Source of the DNA: Sneathiellales bacterium
GTDB lineage: Bacteria; Pseudomonadota; Alphaproteobacteria; Minwuiales; Minwuiaceae
DNA length: 32,287 bases
Direction: 5' to 3'
Assembly: GCA_026992315.1 (NCBI GenBank)
Contig: JALXAG010000280.1
Coordinates: forward strand, 1 to 32,287
The notes under the pieces were generated by a model. It ran no database searches. It saw only the letters and a program-made list of their open reading frames with translations, and had not been told where the DNA came from. Each line of letters opens with the position of its first letter. Position 1 is the stretch's first letter. A program made the position numbers and the translations under genes. Below are positions 17,194-24,256 of this stretch, piece by piece.

Positions 17194-17207
17194 CGGCAAT
17201 TTTTGCC
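17194..17207. promoter_or_regulatory. Candidate FlbD operator at fliF
   Basis: The palindrome GGCA-N5-TGCC (GGCAATTTTTGCC at 17195-17207, preceded by C) lies directly upstream of the CtrA-like box. The same architecture, GGCA-N5-TGCC, occurs upstream of the sigma-54 promoter of fliK. In Caulobacter FlbD represses fliF from an ftr element in its promoter. The assignment to FlbD is inference. Confidence 0.5.
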
Positions 17208-17277
17208 TAGTAAGCGGAGGGTGGGGCTAATACATTGAATATTTTGCTAAAATTTTATCTATTGGGGTCAGGGAAAA

Positions 17278-17295
17278 CCGGCGCCCAAACGCCGG
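17278..17295 (-). terminator. Probable terminator after sciP
   Basis: A perfect hairpin, CCGGCG-N6-CGCCGG, is followed on the minus strand by GGTTTTCCC. It lies about 75 bases past the sciP stop codon and before the fliF promoter elements. The T run is only four long, so termination may be partial. Confidence 0.5.
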
Positions 17296-17368
17296 AGATC
17301 CCGATGCGGTCAGCCTGTGATTTCCTGTTTCCTGATATTCGTTAATAAAAAAACTTCAGGTATAGAAA

Positions 17369-17689
17369 TCATTCCGCAAGGGCATTCACACTGCCCCGGT
17401 ATTGCTGCAGGCGGGTTGCCCGCAGTCCGGCGAGGCCGTGCTTGTCGATTGCCCGCTGCCAGCTCAGGAATTCTTCGACCGAAAGCGAATAGATACGGCA
17501 CGCTTCATCCAGGCTCAGCAGTCCGCCGCGTACGGCGGCGACCACTTCTGCCTTGCGGCGAATTACCCATCGCTTGGTGTCCGGGGGCGGCAGATCGGCA
17601 CGGGTCAGTGCCGTTCCGTCGGGCCCGATCACCATTGGGCGGCGGTCATTCGTATTATAATGCGTCATCGCCTCTTCAACCTCACTCAT
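17369..17689 (-). CDS. sciP: SciP, small CtrA inhibitory protein (DUF1153)
   Basis: SciP binds CtrA in Caulobacter and blocks its transcription activation at the start of the cell cycle. This 106-residue protein carries the strongly conserved family block: VIGPDGTALTRADLPPPDTK, RWVIRRKAEVVAAVRGGLLS, LDEACRIYSLSVEEFLSWQR, then GLAGLRATRLQQYR, with a helix-turn-helix-like middle. The exact start is uncertain: ATG at 17689 gives MSEVEEAMTHYN, while ATG at 17668 gives MTHYN with a good AGAGGCG ribosome site. The gene lies between the fliF operon and flgE, as in Caulobacter. It is set off by a terminator on each side and has CtrA-like elements in its own upstream region. Confidence 0.9.
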   Translation of the reverse strand: MSEVEEAMTHYNTNDRRPMVIGPDGTALTRADLPPPDTKRWVIRRKAEVVAAVRGGLLSLDEACRIYSLSVEEFLSWQRAIDKHGLAGLRATRLQQYRGSVNALAE

Positions 17690-17793
17690 ACTCTCTCTTG
17701 GACCGGCGGGCCGGTGACGGCCCCCATTATATGACGCGGCTTATCACCGCTTTGGGACGACTCGAATGATGAGATGAAGATAGAATGCGGGGT

Positions 17794-17821
17794 TTAAAAA
17801 AAGGCTAATCCGGTTGGTTAA
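17794..17821 (-). promoter_or_regulatory. CtrA-like elements upstream of sciP
   Basis: Read on the minus strand, TTAG-N7-TTAA (17794-17808) is one mismatch from the CtrA consensus. A TTAACC half-site lies just upstream (17816-17821). The box is about 105 bases before the longer sciP start and after the flgE terminator, so sciP probably has its own CtrA-responsive promoter, giving a feedback loop. Confidence 0.45.
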
Positions 17822-17834
17822 TTGTTGCAGGGCG

Positions 17835-17860
17835 GAAAAAACCCGGCGCGGGGCCGGGTT
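17835..17860 (-). terminator. Rho-independent terminator of the fliK-flgD-flgE operon
   Basis: On the minus strand the stem AACCCGGC / GCCGGGTT with a five-base loop is followed by a run of T (complement of the A run at 17835-17841). It starts 32 bases past the flgE stop codon. The sequence is a textbook intrinsic terminator in this direction; in the plus direction the hairpin is followed by TTTCTTT and might also work. Confidence 0.85.
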
Positions 17861-17891
17861 TCTTTGCTTTCGTTTCAGGGGGGCAAGCGCC

Positions 17892-19232
17892 TTATCGTTT
17901 CAGGCGGATCAGTTCATCCAGCATCTGATCGGCGGTGGTGATGACCTTGCCGCTTGCCGAATAGGCCCGCTGGGTGATGATCATATCGGCGAATTCCTCT
18001 GCCAGATCGACGGTCGATGCCTCCAGCGCCGAAGGGGCGATCTTGCCGGCACCGCCGATACCGGCCTCATTCAGGGTGAAGTCGCCCGATTGCGATGTCT
18101 GGATATAGGCATTGCCCGATTTGTTGCCCAAACCGTTGGCATTGGGGAAGGTGGCGATCGGCAGTTTGTAAATATCCTGGCGGGTGCCGTTGTCGAAGAT
18201 CGCGGTCATGACGCCATCTTCGTTGACCTCGACACCACGCAGCGTGCCGAAGACGGCGCCGTTCACATCCGATGAGATAAGCTGCGAGGGAGCGTCGAAC
18301 TGGGTAAAGCCGTCGGTCTTGCCGTCGGTGCCGTAATCGATGGTCAGTGATGAATTGCTGACACCGCTGGAGGCGGCATACTGGATGGTCAGGGATTTCA
18401 GTGCATTGCTCGTATTGGTCAGATCCAGGGAGCCGTCGGCGTTGAAGGCGATGGTGCCGCTGGCGATCAGGCCGTTGGGGTGGGCGGTGGTGTTCACATC
18501 CGATGCCGGCTTGACATAGATTTCCGTCAGCCACTGATTGGCAGTGGTGTTTTTGAGCATGCCGAAGGTCAGGGTATGGGTCTGGCCCTGGCTGTCGAAG
18601 ATCTGTACGCTGCGCTCGAAATCAGGGGTGGTTGTGCCATTGGCGATATCCCCGGCGGAATAGGTTCCGCCGGAGACCGCGGTATTGATCGACTGACTGG
18701 CCTGAAGGTTCGCCTTCAGCGTGATTTCCGTCGATGGCGTCGCCGAGCCGGTCAAACCGCGGATATTGACGGTTTCCGTCGCGGTCAGGTCGCTGCGGTT
18801 GGTGGTGATGTTGCCCGTGTCGTCAATCTTCCAGCCGCGCAGGTAAAGGCCGGCGGCATTGCGCAGATTGCCGTTTTCATCGGGCGAGAAGGAGCCGGCG
18901 CGCGTATAGCGGTAATCGCCCGATATGGCCGTGGGGTTGGCTTCGGTATTGACGACGAAAAAGCCATTTCCCGCGATCGCCAGGTCGGTGGCCGAGGCCG
19001 AGGCCTGAAGCAGACCCTGGCGGTCGATCAGCTGATTGGGAGCGGATCTGACCCCGCCCGGGGAATAGCGCGATACGGTGGCCGATTGGGTGACGAGCGT
19101 GGAAAACTGCGTCGCGGTCTTTTTGTAACCGATCGTATTCACGTTGGAGATGTTATCGGAGATGATGCCCATGGCCTGGGCCTGGGCATTCAGCCCCGAC
19201 ACGCCGGAAAAAAGTGCGCCGAAAATACTCAT
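17892..19232 (-). CDS. flgE: FlgE, flagellar hook protein
   Basis: FlgE polymerises into the flagellar hook. The 446-residue protein has the rod/hook N-terminal motif (MSIFGALFSGVSGLNAQAQA, then MGIISDNISNVNTIGYKKT), the DLAIAGNGFFVV strand, a variable middle domain, and the C-terminal coiled-coil element (RAYSASGKVITTADQMLDEL). The ribosome site AAGGAG sits well upstream of the ATG. It is the last gene of the hook operon, 76 bases after flgD, and ends at a strong terminator. A GC-rich hairpin lies in the flgD-flgE gap. Confidence 0.97.
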   Translation of the reverse strand: MSIFGALFSGVSGLNAQAQAMGIISDNISNVNTIGYKKTATQFSTLVTQSATVSRYSPGGVRSAPNQLIDRQGLLQASASATDLAIAGNGFFVVNTEANPTAISGDYRYTRAGSFSPDENGNLRNAAGLYLRGWKIDDTGNITTNRSDLTATETVNIRGLTGSATPSTEITLKANLQASQSINTAVSGGTYSAGDIANGTTTPDFERSVQIFDSQGQTHTLTFGMLKNTTANQWLTEIYVKPASDVNTTAHPNGLIASGTIAFNADGSLDLTNTSNALKSLTIQYAASSGVSNSSLTIDYGTDGKTDGFTQFDAPSQLISSDVNGAVFGTLRGVEVNEDGVMTAIFDNGTRQDIYKLPIATFPNANGLGNKSGNAYIQTSQSGDFTLNEAGIGGAGKIAPSALEASTVDLAEEFADMIITQRAYSASGKVITTADQMLDELIRLKR

Positions 19233-19263
19233 GATGTGCTCCTTGTCACCTTGCGGGTGTGTC

Positions 19264-19285
19264 CCCGGCCCCTGGGGGCGCCGGG
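19264..19285 (-). other. Hairpin in the flgD-flgE gap
   Basis: CCCGGC-N10-GCCGGG forms a stem in the 76-base gap between flgD and flgE. No T run follows on the minus strand, so it is not a standard terminator. It could protect or process the mRNA so that hook protein is made in greater amounts than the cap FlgD; this is inference. Confidence 0.35.
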
Positions 19286-19308
19286 ATGTTCGTTCTCATT
19301 GACTGGCA

Positions 19309-19977
19309 TCAGATTCCGTCTTCCTCCGGCAGCAGGACGGACAGCACCTTGTCCGCCGGGACCGGCAGGCCGTTTATGGTCAGAAGATCCTCGCCATCTG
19401 CGGTTTCCACCGCGCTGACCCGTCCGGTGGTGGTGATGCCGGTGCCGATCTTGCCGCCGGTGATGTCGAGGGCGCTGACGCCCAGCCGGTAGGCTCCGTC
19501 GGCAACCTGCAGCCCGGCGTTGTCTTTCCCGTCCCAGACGAATTCATGCTTGCCGGCCGTTTTCACTGCCGGTGCGGTATAGATGATCTTGCCGTTGAGG
19601 TCCGTCACGGTCAGCAGGGCTTCGCTGGCGTTCTCATCCAGCGTGTATTCCCATTTCGCCGTGCCGGACTGAAGCAGGGCCTGATCGGATTCGATCCTCA
19701 CATCCTTGCCGAGATAGCCGAGCAGGGAGGTGGCATTGCCACTTTCATTCAGAGCGATCAGCTTTTCCAGATTCTTGTTGGTGCTGATGGCCTGCTCGAC
19801 GCCTGAAAACTGGACGAGCTGATTGGTGAATTCGGTCGAATCCATCGGGTTCAGCGGATCCTGATTTTTCAGCTGGGTGGTCAGCAGGGTCAGGAAGGTG
19901 TCGAAGTTTTCCGCAAGCTTGGCCTGGGATTTTCCGGTTGTATCCGTTACTGCTGCAGTGGCGGACTGAACTTCCAT
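19309..19977 (-). CDS. flgD: FlgD, hook cap / scaffolding protein
   Basis: FlgD caps the growing hook and is needed for FlgE assembly. The 222-residue protein has the family N-terminal motif NFDTFLTLLTTQLKNQDPLN, followed by PMDSTEFTNQLVQFSGVEQA, then the FlgD Ig-like and tudor-like domains (KHEFVWDGKDNAGLQVADGA, then YRLGVSALD). It lies 10 bases after fliK in the fliK-flgD-flgE operon. FlgD is exported by the flagellar system and has no Sec signal peptide. Confidence 0.95.
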   Translation of the reverse strand: MEVQSATAAVTDTTGKSQAKLAENFDTFLTLLTTQLKNQDPLNPMDSTEFTNQLVQFSGVEQAISTNKNLEKLIALNESGNATSLLGYLGKDVRIESDQALLQSGTAKWEYTLDENASEALLTVTDLNGKIIYTAPAVKTAGKHEFVWDGKDNAGLQVADGAYRLGVSALDITGGKIGTGITTTGRVSAVETADGEDLLTINGLPVPADKVLSVLLPEEDGI

Positions 19978-19987
19978 CGCTCCCTCC

Positions 19988-21355
19988 TCAGACCGTGATG
20001 TCCAGGGCGCTGGTGGTAATCACCCGCCGCGGCGCCTCGGGCATATCGGCGGGTTCCTCCGTTCCGGAAAGAACGCCGTGCCCGCCGCCCTGTGGCTTGC
20101 CGTCATCGCCGGCGGCGAAGCCCTGTCCGGCCTGCTCGCCGCTGAGGCTGAACTGCAGGCTGCCGCTGTCCGCATTCAGGCCGGCATTCTGCAGCGCCTG
20201 TTCCAGGGCGAAGGCGTCGCGGCGCAGCATGGAAAGGGTTTCGGGCCGTTCGGCCGCCACTGTGGCCAGAACCCGGCCGTCATGGCCGATTTCCAGCTTG
20301 ACTTCGACCTTGCCCAGTTCCTGCGGATGCAGGCTGATTTCAAAGCGGTTCTGTCCTTCGCCAACAGCGCGGCTGATCTGGATGGCGACCTGCTGGGCCG
20401 CCGGCTGTTGCAGGACGGGGCTTTGCTGTACAGCTTTTGCGGCCTGCAGCCCCTGTGTCTGCCCCGGGGCGCTGGCGGCCGGAAGGCCCGTAATATTGCC
20501 ATTGCCGCCCTGAAGCGCGGCTGCCTCGGCCGGTTGTTGTGCCGTGGCGGCGATGGCCGCCGGCGCCGGACCGGGCGCGGCCTGCAGGGGCAGATTGGGG
20601 TTCTGCCGGGAAGCCGCAGGGGTGTCGTTGGCGGGGATCGCGTTCTGCACCTGTTTCAGAAAATCCTGCACGGCGATTTTCTGACCACTTCTGCTGCCGC
20701 CATTGGCCTTGCCCTTGGTGGCGGCAAGACGGGCGAGCAGGGGGTCCTGATCTTCCTTCGCCTGTGCCCGGCGGGGCCTGGCGGCAATTTCAGACTCTGG
20801 CACGGCCTCCCCGTCAGCCTCTGCGCCTGTACCGGCAAGCAAGGAGGCGACGGTGCCCCGGCCCTTGCTGCCTGTTGACTCCGCCGTGGCTGTCGTGGCG
20901 GCCGCAGGGGTGTTGGCCTGCGGTGCGCCGCCCAGTCCCAGCGCCGCCAGGGCGGCAATTTCGGGCCGCGCCGACTGTTCCGCATCCGTTGCACCGTTCT
21001 TTTGGGTGGTCGTCTGCGCTGCCTTGCTGGAATCCGCCCGGGCTTCCTGCGCGGCGGTTTCGCTGTTTTCGCTGTCTTTGACCTTATGGGGGGCGGTGGC
21101 GGTTTCATCCCGGCTTTCATGCGCGGTATCTGCCGCTTGCGCCTGGGTTTCATCCCGCGGGTCCGTGCGGGAGGCCTGCGCCTCTTCCCTGGGGCGTTGT
21201 GCGGACGGGGCATCGCTTTCTTCGATGCGGTTGTCGTCGGCCTGCTCCAGGTAATCGCGGAACGGTTCCTCTGCCGGGGTGGGCATATCCTTTCTGGACA
21301 GACCGGCACCGGTGGCTGCGAACACGTCGATTACACTGTCTATCGTCATTGCCAT
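19988..21355 (-). CDS. fliK: FliK, flagellar hook-length control protein
   Basis: FliK measures hook length and switches the export gate from hook to filament substrates by acting on FlhB. The 455-residue protein has a long low-complexity N-terminal part rich in Ala, Gln, Glu, Thr and Pro (about 20-340), expected of the ruler region. The compact C-terminal Flg_hook domain (about 345-430) reads RFEISLHPQELGKVEVKLEI, then GHDGRVLATVAAERPETLSM. It is the first gene of the hook operon, directly downstream of a sigma-54 promoter. A second FliK-like protein is encoded at 5524-7017 in the other flagellar operon. Confidence 0.93.
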   Translation of the reverse strand: MAMTIDSVIDVFAATGAGLSRKDMPTPAEEPFRDYLEQADDNRIEESDAPSAQRPREEAQASRTDPRDETQAQAADTAHESRDETATAPHKVKDSENSETAAQEARADSSKAAQTTTQKNGATDAEQSARPEIAALAALGLGGAPQANTPAAATTATAESTGSKGRGTVASLLAGTGAEADGEAVPESEIAARPRRAQAKEDQDPLLARLAATKGKANGGSRSGQKIAVQDFLKQVQNAIPANDTPAASRQNPNLPLQAAPGPAPAAIAATAQQPAEAAALQGGNGNITGLPAASAPGQTQGLQAAKAVQQSPVLQQPAAQQVAIQISRAVGEGQNRFEISLHPQELGKVEVKLEIGHDGRVLATVAAERPETLSMLRRDAFALEQALQNAGLNADSGSLQFSLSGEQAGQGFAAGDDGKPQGGGHGVLSGTEEPADMPEAPRRVITTSALDITV

Positions 21356-21385
21356 GCCTCGTTCCTGTTGGCTCGCCCCTTTTCA

Positions 21386-21401
21386 AGCAAAAGGAATGCC
21401 A
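21386..21401 (-). promoter_or_regulatory. Sigma-54 promoter of fliK-flgD-flgE
   Basis: On the minus strand the sequence reads TGGCATTCCTTTTGCT. It has the invariant GG and GC separated by exactly 10 bases, and matches TGGCAC-N5-TTGC at all but one base. Transcription would start about 20 bases before the fliK ATG. FlbD, encoded at 11028-12413, is the expected activator. Confidence 0.85.
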
Positions 21402-21496
21402 AATTTGCGGCAGCCCGGATTCCCGCCCTTTTCCCTGGCCGGGCGGGGCGGATTTTCCGCGGGGGGCGGTTAAAGAAGGGGGAGATTCTTTCCCTT

Positions 21497-21513
21497 CCGG
21501 CAAAAGATGCCGG
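21497..21513. promoter_or_regulatory. Candidate FlbD enhancer upstream of fliK
   Basis: A perfect inverted repeat CCGGCA-N5-TGCCGG centred about 110 bases upstream of the sigma-54 -12/-24 element. This is the distance at which Caulobacter ftr enhancers bind FlbD. The core GGCA-N5-TGCC is the same as at fliF. It also lies just upstream of the likely promoter of the divergent gene at 21574. Confidence 0.6.
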
Positions 21514-21519
21514 GCGGCT

Positions 21520-21547
21520 TTGGTATTCCCTGCCCGTGGGGTATAAA
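21520..21547 (+). promoter_or_regulatory. Possible housekeeping promoter of the gene at 21574
   Basis: TTGGTA (21520-21525), a 16-base spacer and TATAAA (21542-21547) resemble a sigma-70 promoter. The expected start is about 20 bases before the ATG. The match is fair, and no experiment is implied. Confidence 0.4.
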
Positions 21548-21573
21548 GACAGGGTCATGCAGCGGGGGCGGAG

Positions 21574-22983
21574 ATGATCGAACTGGATGAGGTGGCAAAG
21601 GATCTGGATGCATTCGTCCGGAATCTGTCGCTGGAGGAACGGCGCAAGCTCGCCAGGGAAGCGGTAATCCGCCGCAACCAGTCGGAGAACGATCCGACCA
21701 GCCGCCTGATCCTGCGCTGCCTGGCCGACGACAAACAGGCAATGCCGCCGCGTAAACTGTCGGCACTGCGTGTGTTCTGCACCCCGTTCGAGGACCTTCT
21801 GGTCGATGACCCGAAGGAGGCAGAAGACAGCCGGGTACCGCTTCTGCCGCGCAGCATCATTCTGCCCTTATGGCGCTGGCTCGGCAGTGAGGAGGCCCTG
21901 GATGAGGCACTGGTCCGGCACACGGCGGCCATCGACGCTGCCATTGCCGGCAAGGATCCGCTGCAGATCGCCCGCCATGCCGACATTCTTCATGACCAGT
22001 GTCTGAACCTGCTGCGGCAGTTGCATGAGCAGCGACGAAACCTTCCGCTGGAGATCGAGTCGAACTTTCGTGGAGATGTGCTGACCCCGCTGATGCGGAT
22101 GATGGGCCAACGCCATGATGTTGCCCGCATGCATCGGATCGTCCCCCGGCTGGTGCGAGAGTTCAGCGGCGAGGCGGTCGAGGAGCTGCGCGAATTGTTC
22201 GAGGATATGCAGGAAGGGGATCCGGCCGATCTTTCCCTGTTGTGTGCAGCGGCGATGCTGCGCATGGCGCATCCCTATCACATTCTGCGGCTGATCCGCT
22301 CCATTTCGCGGTTTCGCCATGACGTACAGCTTGCCGAGAGCGAATTTTCCCTGGCGGTCGGCAAGCTGCTCGACGATAACGATGCCATTATCGCCAGTAT
22401 TCCTGCCTATTGTCCGGTTGCGGACAGGCCGGAAGACGTTCTGCGCCCGCTGATCCGCTTCGCCCGCCATTTCATTCGTTTTACCGGTGAGCTCAATGTC
22501 GAACGCCGCGGCCCGTGGGGGCAGCGTCTGCTGGCCCAGCGGGCCCGGGTTTCGGAACTGATGCGCGGTTATCTCTCCTCCCTCTACAGCCAGTGCATGG
22601 CCCAGCTGCCCCTGCCGCCGACAACGCCGCGCAGCCCCTATCCGCCGTTGAATCTGCGCGAAGCCCTCCGCCCGGGAGCGGTGAAACGGGCCGGCAATCT
22701 CAGCCTGTTCGTTGCCACGGCGCATAGCTATGCCGACAGGATGGCTTATGCCGGGGCCATGACCGATTGCGAACAGGATCTTTATAAGGCATTCGAATAT
22801 TACAGCGATCAGTTTCTGATCATGATACCGCTGCTGGAAGAGGAATATCACCCCCAGGCGGCGGGGCACGCCACGGTTCTGGCTACCTTTCTCAAATCCC
22901 TGGAAGGGGAGGAAATGGCCGAACTGTTCCTGCGCCGCGTGCGCCATGCCGGGCTGGATATGGATAACGCCCTCCAGCCCTGA
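21574..22983 (+). CDS. Uncharacterised soluble helical protein divergent from fliK
   Basis: I do not recognise this 469-residue protein. It begins MIELDEVAKDLDAFVRNLSL and is rich in Leu, Arg, Glu and Ala, with an even alpha-helical pattern throughout. It has no signal peptide, membrane segment, nucleotide-binding loop or metal-binding cluster that I can see. A Pro-rich break (LPLPPTTPRSPYPPLNL, about 347-363) separates a large N-terminal helical region from a C-terminal one with many aromatic residues (LYKAFEYYSDQFLIMIPLLE). A strong GGGGGCGGAG ribosome site precedes the ATG, and codon use looks like that of its neighbours, so it is a real gene. It shares a 218-base region with the fliK sigma-54 promoter, which hints at a motility link, but this is only context. 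It is followed by the iron uptake operon with a separate promoter region. Confidence 0.85.
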   Translation: MIELDEVAKDLDAFVRNLSLEERRKLAREAVIRRNQSENDPTSRLILRCLADDKQAMPPRKLSALRVFCTPFEDLLVDDPKEAEDSRVPLLPRSIILPLWRWLGSEEALDEALVRHTAAIDAAIAGKDPLQIARHADILHDQCLNLLRQLHEQRRNLPLEIESNFRGDVLTPLMRMMGQRHDVARMHRIVPRLVREFSGEAVEELRELFEDMQEGDPADLSLLCAAAMLRMAHPYHILRLIRSISRFRHDVQLAESEFSLAVGKLLDDNDAIIASIPAYCPVADRPEDVLRPLIRFARHFIRFTGELNVERRGPWGQRLLAQRARVSELMRGYLSSLYSQCMAQLPLPPTTPRSPYPPLNLREALRPGAVKRAGNLSLFVATAHSYADRMAYAGAMTDCEQDLYKAFEYYSDQFLIMIPLLEEEYHPQAAGHATVLATFLKSLEGEEMAELFLRRVRHAGLDMDNALQP

Positions 22984-23218
22984 AACATTTCCCCTCCCTA
23001 CCTTCGGAACGCAGGATGACCCGGCTGTCCCGGCATCGCTGCCGGTCCGTGCCTGTCTTCGGTCCGTCGCACATATATATGACTGCATGAATATCGTGCA
23101 ATTAATAATGACTTGCAATATCATCCGGGTGTATATAGATAAAAATAAAAGTCATGGGCACCATGCCTGAAAAACAGGTGCAGCCATGGCATATGGTCTA
23201 GAAAAAAGGATCGACGGA
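22984..23218. other. Intergenic region upstream of the iron uptake operon
   Basis: This 235-base gap has a hairpin CCGGCA-N4-TGCCGG at 23030-23045, without a following T run, that may mark the end of the preceding transcript. Further on it is AT-rich (about 23085-23155), with TATATAGATAAAA near 23132-23144 as a plausible -10 region. It also holds a possible iron-responsive operator, listed separately. Confidence 0.5.
23109..23123. promoter_or_regulatory. Possible iron-responsive operator
   Basis: TGA-N9-TCA at 23109-23123 fits the RirA iron-responsive operator pattern described in rhizobia. It lies inside a repeat of TGCAA (23097-23101) and TTGCA (23113-23117) that also recalls alphaproteobacterial Fur/Mur sites. 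It is about 95 bases upstream of ftrA. Which regulator, if any, binds is not decided by the sequence. Confidence 0.35.
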
Positions 23219-23767
23219 ATGAACGGATTGAAGCGTAGTGTGATTGCCGCGGCAGCGTTTTTCGCCGTGCCGGTGCTGCAGGCGGCGGCAGTCGAATATC
23301 CGATCGGCAAGCCGCAGCAAGGTGGCGGGCTTGAGATTGCGGCCGTGTATCTGCAGCCGGTCACCATGGAGCCGGCCGGAAAGATGCCGCCCGCCTCGGA
23401 AACCGATATTCATCTGGAAGCGGATATTCACGCCCTGGCCGACAATCCCAACGGGCTGGCCGAAGGTGAATGGGCACCGTACCTGGTTGTCAGATACGAG
23501 CTGAAAAAGATCGGCACCGCGCAGACGCAAACCGGCGTGTTGATGCCGATGATCGCCAATGACGGACTCCATTACGGGCGGAATGTCAAAATGTTCGGTC
23601 CGGGAAAATACGCCCTGACCTTCGAGATATTCCCTCCTTCCGCCAATAAGGCCGTGATGTTCGGCCGCCATGTGGACCGGGAAACCGGCGTGGCGCCATG
23701 GTTCAAGCCCTTCAAGACGCATTACGAATTCGTCTATGCCGGAACCGGAAAGAAGGGCGCTTATTGA
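23219..23767 (+). CDS. ftrA: FtrA, periplasmic Fe2+/Cu-binding protein (P19/Tp34 family)
   Basis: This is the periplasmic binding component of a ferrous iron uptake system of the Bordetella/Brucella FtrABCD type. The 182-residue protein has a Sec signal peptide (about 1-24, basic MNGLKR then a hydrophobic stretch ending QAAA). It continues with the P19/Tp34 fold: TDIHLEADIHALADNPNGLA, a Met-rich VLMPMIANDGLHYGRNVKMF, and GKYALTFEIFPPS. His and Met residues in these blocks match the metal sites known in P19. The ATG at 23219 is preferred over one at 23186 because it gives a proper signal peptide and follows AAGGA. It is the first gene of four, with a hairpin between it and ftrB. Confidence 0.88.
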   Translation: MNGLKRSVIAAAAFFAVPVLQAAAVEYPIGKPQQGGGLEIAAVYLQPVTMEPAGKMPPASETDIHLEADIHALADNPNGLAEGEWAPYLVVRYELKKIGTAQTQTGVLMPMIANDGLHYGRNVKMFGPGKYALTFEIFPPSANKAVMFGRHVDRETGVAPWFKPFKTHYEFVYAGTGKKGAY

Positions 23768-23774
23768 CCCCGGT

Positions 23775-23804
23775 GTGCCGGGCTGGCGGCCATCGGCCCG
23801 GCGC
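23775..23804 (+). other. Intercistronic hairpin between ftrA and ftrB
   Basis: A 9-base stem (GCCGGGC / GCCCGGC plus two more pairs, one G-T) with a 12-base loop sits just past the ftrA stop. It is followed only by GTTTAC, so termination would be weak. It could act as an mRNA stabiliser or attenuator that favours the periplasmic binding protein over the membrane parts; this is inference. Confidence 0.4.
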
Positions 23805-23852
23805 GTTTACATAATTGGCCAAAAGTGAAAAAAGACAGAAACGGAGACCGAA

Positions 23853-24233
23853 ATGCTGAAACGCTTCCCCCTGTACAAACATCCTGCCGTATTCGCTGCT
23901 GTATTGGCCGGCGTTCTTTCGGGCGGATCGATGGTGCTGCCCGCTGTTGCGATGGCGGGCGAAATGCCCGACTATGCGGTGGAAATGAAGGATGGCGTCG
24001 TCACGCCCACGGAAATCAGGGTCAAGGCCGGAACGACATTCAGGATTACGCTGAAGAATACGGGCAAAAGCGCCGCGGAATTCGAAAGCAAGCGCCTGCG
24101 CAAGGAGAAGGTACTGGGGCCGGGTGCCGAATCCTTTGTGGTCATCCGCAAGCTGTCGCCCGGGCGTTACGAGTTCTTCGACGAGTTCCATGAAGATATG
24201 AAAAGCGCCCGGGGCGTGATCATAGCGGAATAA
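23853..24233 (+). CDS. ftrB: FtrB, cupredoxin-like periplasmic protein
   Basis: A 126-residue exported protein of the cupredoxin_1 type, proposed in Ftr systems to oxidise Fe2+ for uptake. A signal peptide (about 1-35) ends near AVAMAGE. The mature part shows a cupredoxin-like beta pattern: VTPTEIRVKAGTTFRITLKN, EFESKRLRKEKVLGPGAES, and PGRYEFFDEFHEDMKSARGV. The classical type-1 copper Cys is absent; Glu, His and Met residues near the C-terminus (EFHEDM) could bind metal instead, as in the N-terminal domain of EfeO. It lies 85 bases after ftrA and 23 bases before ftrC. Confidence 0.82.
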   Translation: MLKRFPLYKHPAVFAAVLAGVLSGGSMVLPAVAMAGEMPDYAVEMKDGVVTPTEIRVKAGTTFRITLKNTGKSAAEFESKRLRKEKVLGPGAESFVVIRKLSPGRYEFFDEFHEDMKSARGVIIAE

Positions 24234-24256
24234 CATTTTTAGCGGGCGGCAGGCGC

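Noticed and set aside
17109-17368. Sigma-54 promoter for fliF
   Set aside because: No GG-N10-GC match was found on the minus strand; a CtrA-type promoter fits better.
23030-23045. CCGGCA-N4-TGCCGG as a third FlbD site
   Set aside because: The spacer is four rather than five bases, and it lies after the stop of the unknown gene, not at a flagellar promoter. It more likely forms an RNA hairpin.
23186-23218. Upstream ATG for ftrA
   Set aside because: It would put eleven polar residues before the signal peptide, and its ribosome site is poor compared with AAGGA before 23219.
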